DNA of 5,887 nucleotides from NCBI GenBank assembly GCA_946479895.1, contig CAMLHT010000236.1, positions 1 to 5,887 of the forward strand, given 5' to 3'. Positions 3,773-5,887 of this stretch are shown here, piece after piece. Source of the stretch: an uncultured Gemmatimonadota bacterium. Lineage in GTDB: Bacteria; Gemmatimonadota; Gemmatimonadetes; Gemmatimonadales; Gemmatimonadaceae. Under the pieces are notes generated by a model, which did not search any database, was not told where the DNA came from, and worked only from the letters and a program-made list of their open reading frames with translations. Position numbers and translations under genes: made by a program. Each line of letters begins with the position of its first letter. Position 1 is the stretch's first letter.

Positions 3773-5887
3773 CTACTTCGGCGTCGAGGCCGCCTTCGGC
3801 GCGGCCCAGAATCCCGGGGTCTCCTTCGCCGTCGCCGCCACATCGCGACCATACAGCGCGGCGTTGAACACCACGCGGAAGGTGCCGAACGGCTGGCCTC
3901 TCCACTGCGGCCGGAAGCCGATCAGCACCACGTGCCCGCGTCCCTGCCTCACGTCGAGCGCCGCCGCCATGTTGTTCAGGTGCTTCTCGCCGAGCAGGTA
4001 TCCCGAGAGCAGGGGCGAGCCGGCGGGCTGATACTTCGCGAGCGCGACGCCCTGGAATCCCTCGAGCGTCGTGAACACGGGCGAGCGGTCCGAAAACACC
4101 TTCGCGCGCTCGGGCATGCCGGCCATGACGGGATGCGCGGGATCGGTGATGACCTCGAGGATCGACCCGCTCGCGAAATAGTCCTTCGACGAGACGCCCC
4201 GGATCACGTTCTTCACCGGCAGGTGCAGCGCATCGATCGCCCAGTCGGCGGACTGGTTGAGCGCCACGAGCGTTCCGCCGTCGCGGACGAACGCCTCCAG
4301 CGCGCGCACGCCGACGTCCCCGATTCCGCCCTCGTAGCGCGGCGGCACCGTTCCCGGCGCGAAACCGTCGACGATGCTGCGGCTCGAGAGATCGCCCGCG
4401 AGCAGGATGACGTCGAATCGCGATCCGAGGTCGCCGGCGCGAACGTCGGCATTGGTGATCACCGTGTACCTGAACTCGTACTGGTCGAGCAGCCACTCGG
4501 TCCAGCCCTCGTCCATGCTCGCCGTCCACGGCTTGAAGATCGCGATCCGCGGCCTGACGCCGACCGCGCCCGCGCCGGCGCTCTTCCGCTCGGCGCGCAG
4601 CCCGAGCTCGACGGCCTGGGCGTCGTACTTCGAGCCGGCGATGAGGTAGCGCCCCGAACGACCACCTTCTCCCGGCTCGAACCGCACGGCGGCGCCGTCG
4701 GCGAGCGCGCGATTCACGAGGCGGAAAGCGTCGTTCTGCGCCGGATCCACCGCCAGCTGGTCACCGGAGCCCGTCACGCGACCCCGCGGCGTAGTGATGC
4801 CGGCGGCGAGCGCGCTCATCGTGAACGGCGCGCCGGCGGCGTTGCGCCAGTCGGTCGGCGTGCCCTGGAGGGCGCGCAAGGAGGCCTTCGCTTCCGGCGA
4901 CAACGGCGATCTCGTCTCGAACACCTTCACGTCCATCTGGTACGGCAGCGTCCACCCCGACGCGTCGTATGGTTGCTCGGGAGGTCCATCCGGCGACTCG
5001 CGCAGGTCCGGGTACTTCTGCGGCTCGAAGAGCTGACGCACGAGCTCCGCGAACTCCTGGTCCATCGGGATAACCCACGTGCCGGCGGGATAGTTCGTCC
5101 CGTCGATGCTGGCAGCGTGCGTCAGCTCGGACACCCGCACGCCGAGGAAGGCCATGCGCCTGAGGAGCTCGGCGGCCGCGGCCGGGTCGCGCTGCGCCGC
5201 CACCGGAATCACGTAGGCGTACGGCGGATTGGCCGCGTATTTCGCGATCGCGTTGCGTCCCGCCTGATAGCGGTTCCACAGCAGCTGCTCCCGGTACTTC
5301 GCGGCATACGAGAGCGTCGCGAGCGAAGCCGTCTCCATGTACTCCACCGCGTCGCGCAGGCGCCACCAGCCGCCGGCCCACGGGCTCGCGTAGAGCGCGC
5401 CGGGGCGCAGGTCGCGCATGTTCGCCGGGAAGTCGTTCAACGTGTACAGCCGTGGCGTCGCGTACTGGAACAGCGCCGTCTCCGTCCAGAACGACGCGAT
5501 GTTCTGGAGCATCGGCATGTAGTCGATGTAGCCGGGGTACCACGCGTCGAACCCCGTGCCCATGTGCGTCGCTCCGGGCTGGCCATTGGTCTCGAGCTGC
5601 TGGGCGATGGTCATGCCGATGGTGTTCACCTCGCGCGACATCAGCGGCGCCACGCGCGGCGCGATCGGCTCGGCGAACGGCGGCAGCCAGATGCGCGTGG
5701 GGAACGGCGCGGTCTGGTGCTGCACGTAGATGATCTGCGGCTCCCACTCGCGCCACACGCGGCCGACGACGCGCGACTCTGGCACGTTCAGCATGTAGGC
5801 GTCGCGGTTGTTGTCGTGGCCGATGTACTTCTGGTAGAGCTCGTGGAGCGGCGCCGTCTCGTACGGGGTCCCGACCACCTCGCGATA
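3773..5887 (-). CDS. M14 family zinc carboxypeptidase with C-terminal amidotransferase-like domain (N-terminus beyond window)
   Basis: The frame is open to the right edge; 704 residues and the TAG stop are visible. The start is missing, so the frame should not be begun at the internal GTG at 5878. Near the N-terminus of the visible part, KYIGHDNNRDAYMLN (about 20-34) resembles the M14 segment holding the substrate-binding Asn-Arg pair (Asn27-Arg28). VQHQTAPFPTRIW (about 55-67) would supply the third zinc ligand, His57, and NIASFWTETALF (about 129-140) the general base, Glu136. The first zinc-binding His and Glu lie off-window. After a long middle region, residues from about 446 to 680 (RIAIFKPW to AALYG) look like a class I glutamine-amidotransferase-like fold, but the nucleophile-elbow position reads VALNQSADW, with no Cys. 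I see no cysteine anywhere in the visible protein, which suits an exported enzyme. It probably degrades peptides outside the cytoplasm and leads the esterase gene. Confidence 0.87.
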   Translation of the reverse strand, partial: YREVVGTPYETAPLHELYQKYIGHDNNRDAYMLNVPESRVVGRVWREWEPQIIYVQHQTAPFPTRIWLPPFAEPIAPRVAPLMSREVNTIGMTIAQQLETNGQPGATHMGTGFDAWYPGYIDYMPMLQNIASFWTETALFQYATPRLYTLNDFPANMRDLRPGALYASPWAGGWWRLRDAVEYMETASLATLSYAAKYREQLLWNRYQAGRNAIAKYAANPPYAYVIPVAAQRDPAAAAELLRRMAFLGVRVSELTHAASIDGTNYPAGTWVIPMDQEFAELVRQLFEPQKYPDLRESPDGPPEQPYDASGWTLPYQMDVKVFETRSPLSPEAKASLRALQGTPTDWRNAAGAPFTMSALAAGITTPRGRVTGSGDQLAVDPAQNDAFRLVNRALADGAAVRFEPGEGGRSGRYLIAGSKYDAQAVELGLRAERKSAGAGAVGVRPRIAIFKPWTASMDEGWTEWLLDQYEFRYTVITNADVRAGDLGSRFDVILLAGDLSSRSIVDGFAPGTVPPRYEGGIGDVGVRALEAFVRDGGTLVALNQSADWAIDALHLPVKNVIRGVSSKDYFASGSILEVITDPAHPVMAGMPERAKVFSDRSPVFTTLEGFQGVALAKYQPAGSPLLSGYLLGEKHLNNMAAALDVRQGRGHVVLIGFRPQWRGQPFGTFRVVFNAALYGRDVAATAKETPGFWAAPKAASTPK

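Noticed and set aside
3387..4529. 380-codon minus-strand open frame spanning the esterase and M14 genes
   Set aside because: It overlaps two well-supported genes in another frame of the same strand and has an Arg/Gly/Ala-rich composition. Fragments of their other-frame translation explain it.
4761..5756. 331-codon minus-strand open frame inside the M14 gene
   Set aside because: An alternative frame of the M14 gene with Arg/Ala-rich, motif-free translation.
5876..5878. GTG as the start of the M14 peptidase
   Set aside because: The frame remains open to the window edge, and the catalytic domain's first zinc ligands are still missing, so the gene continues beyond position 5887.

Overview
The window is GC-rich, densely coding bacterial chromosome with no rRNA, tRNA, mobile element or CRISPR array that I can see. 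Several features suggest Gemmatimonadota (or a similar GC-rich soil lineage): an exported six-bladed beta-propeller protein carrying a GRPGSGPNEYR motif, a very large exported M14 carboxypeptidase with a C-terminal amidotransferase-like domain, DUF2277 and DUF1028 proteins, and start codons preceded by TAnnnT boxes instead of Shine-Dalgarno sequences. This is a judgement from protein style, not a database match.

Layout. Positions 2-157 (+) hold the last 51 residues of a DUF1028-type protein. An 88-base spacer follows, with a degenerate 7-base tandem repeat and a possible leaderless promoter. Next come a 156-residue soluble protein of unknown function (246-716, +) and, convergent with it, a DUF2277 protein (713-982, -). 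The 69-base gap at 983-1051 is divergent: it holds the DUF2277 ribosome binding site and a plausible sigma70-type promoter on the minus strand, and it leads on the plus strand into an AlkD-like DNA alkylation repair protein (1052-1741). After 37 bases, a possibly leaderless start opens the exported beta-propeller protein (1779-2942, +). Convergent with that is a minus-strand pair: an exported alpha/beta-hydrolase esterase of the PHB-depolymerase/LpqC type (2939-3739), preceded in transcription by the M14 zinc carboxypeptidase (3773-5887), whose N-terminus lies beyond the right edge.

How the genes relate. The M14 peptidase and the esterase lie 33 bases apart on one strand and may be co-transcribed. 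Both look exported, so together they could serve extracellular or periplasmic breakdown of peptides and esters. The AlkD-like protein is an intracellular repair enzyme, with no visible functional link to its neighbours. The two convergent pairs meet in the same way: each pair shares a CTAG tetranucleotide that supplies a TAG stop on both strands. I see no clear sign of a new defence or mobile system. The most interesting points are the shared stops, the heptad repeat, the leaderless-type starts and the unknown 156-residue protein.
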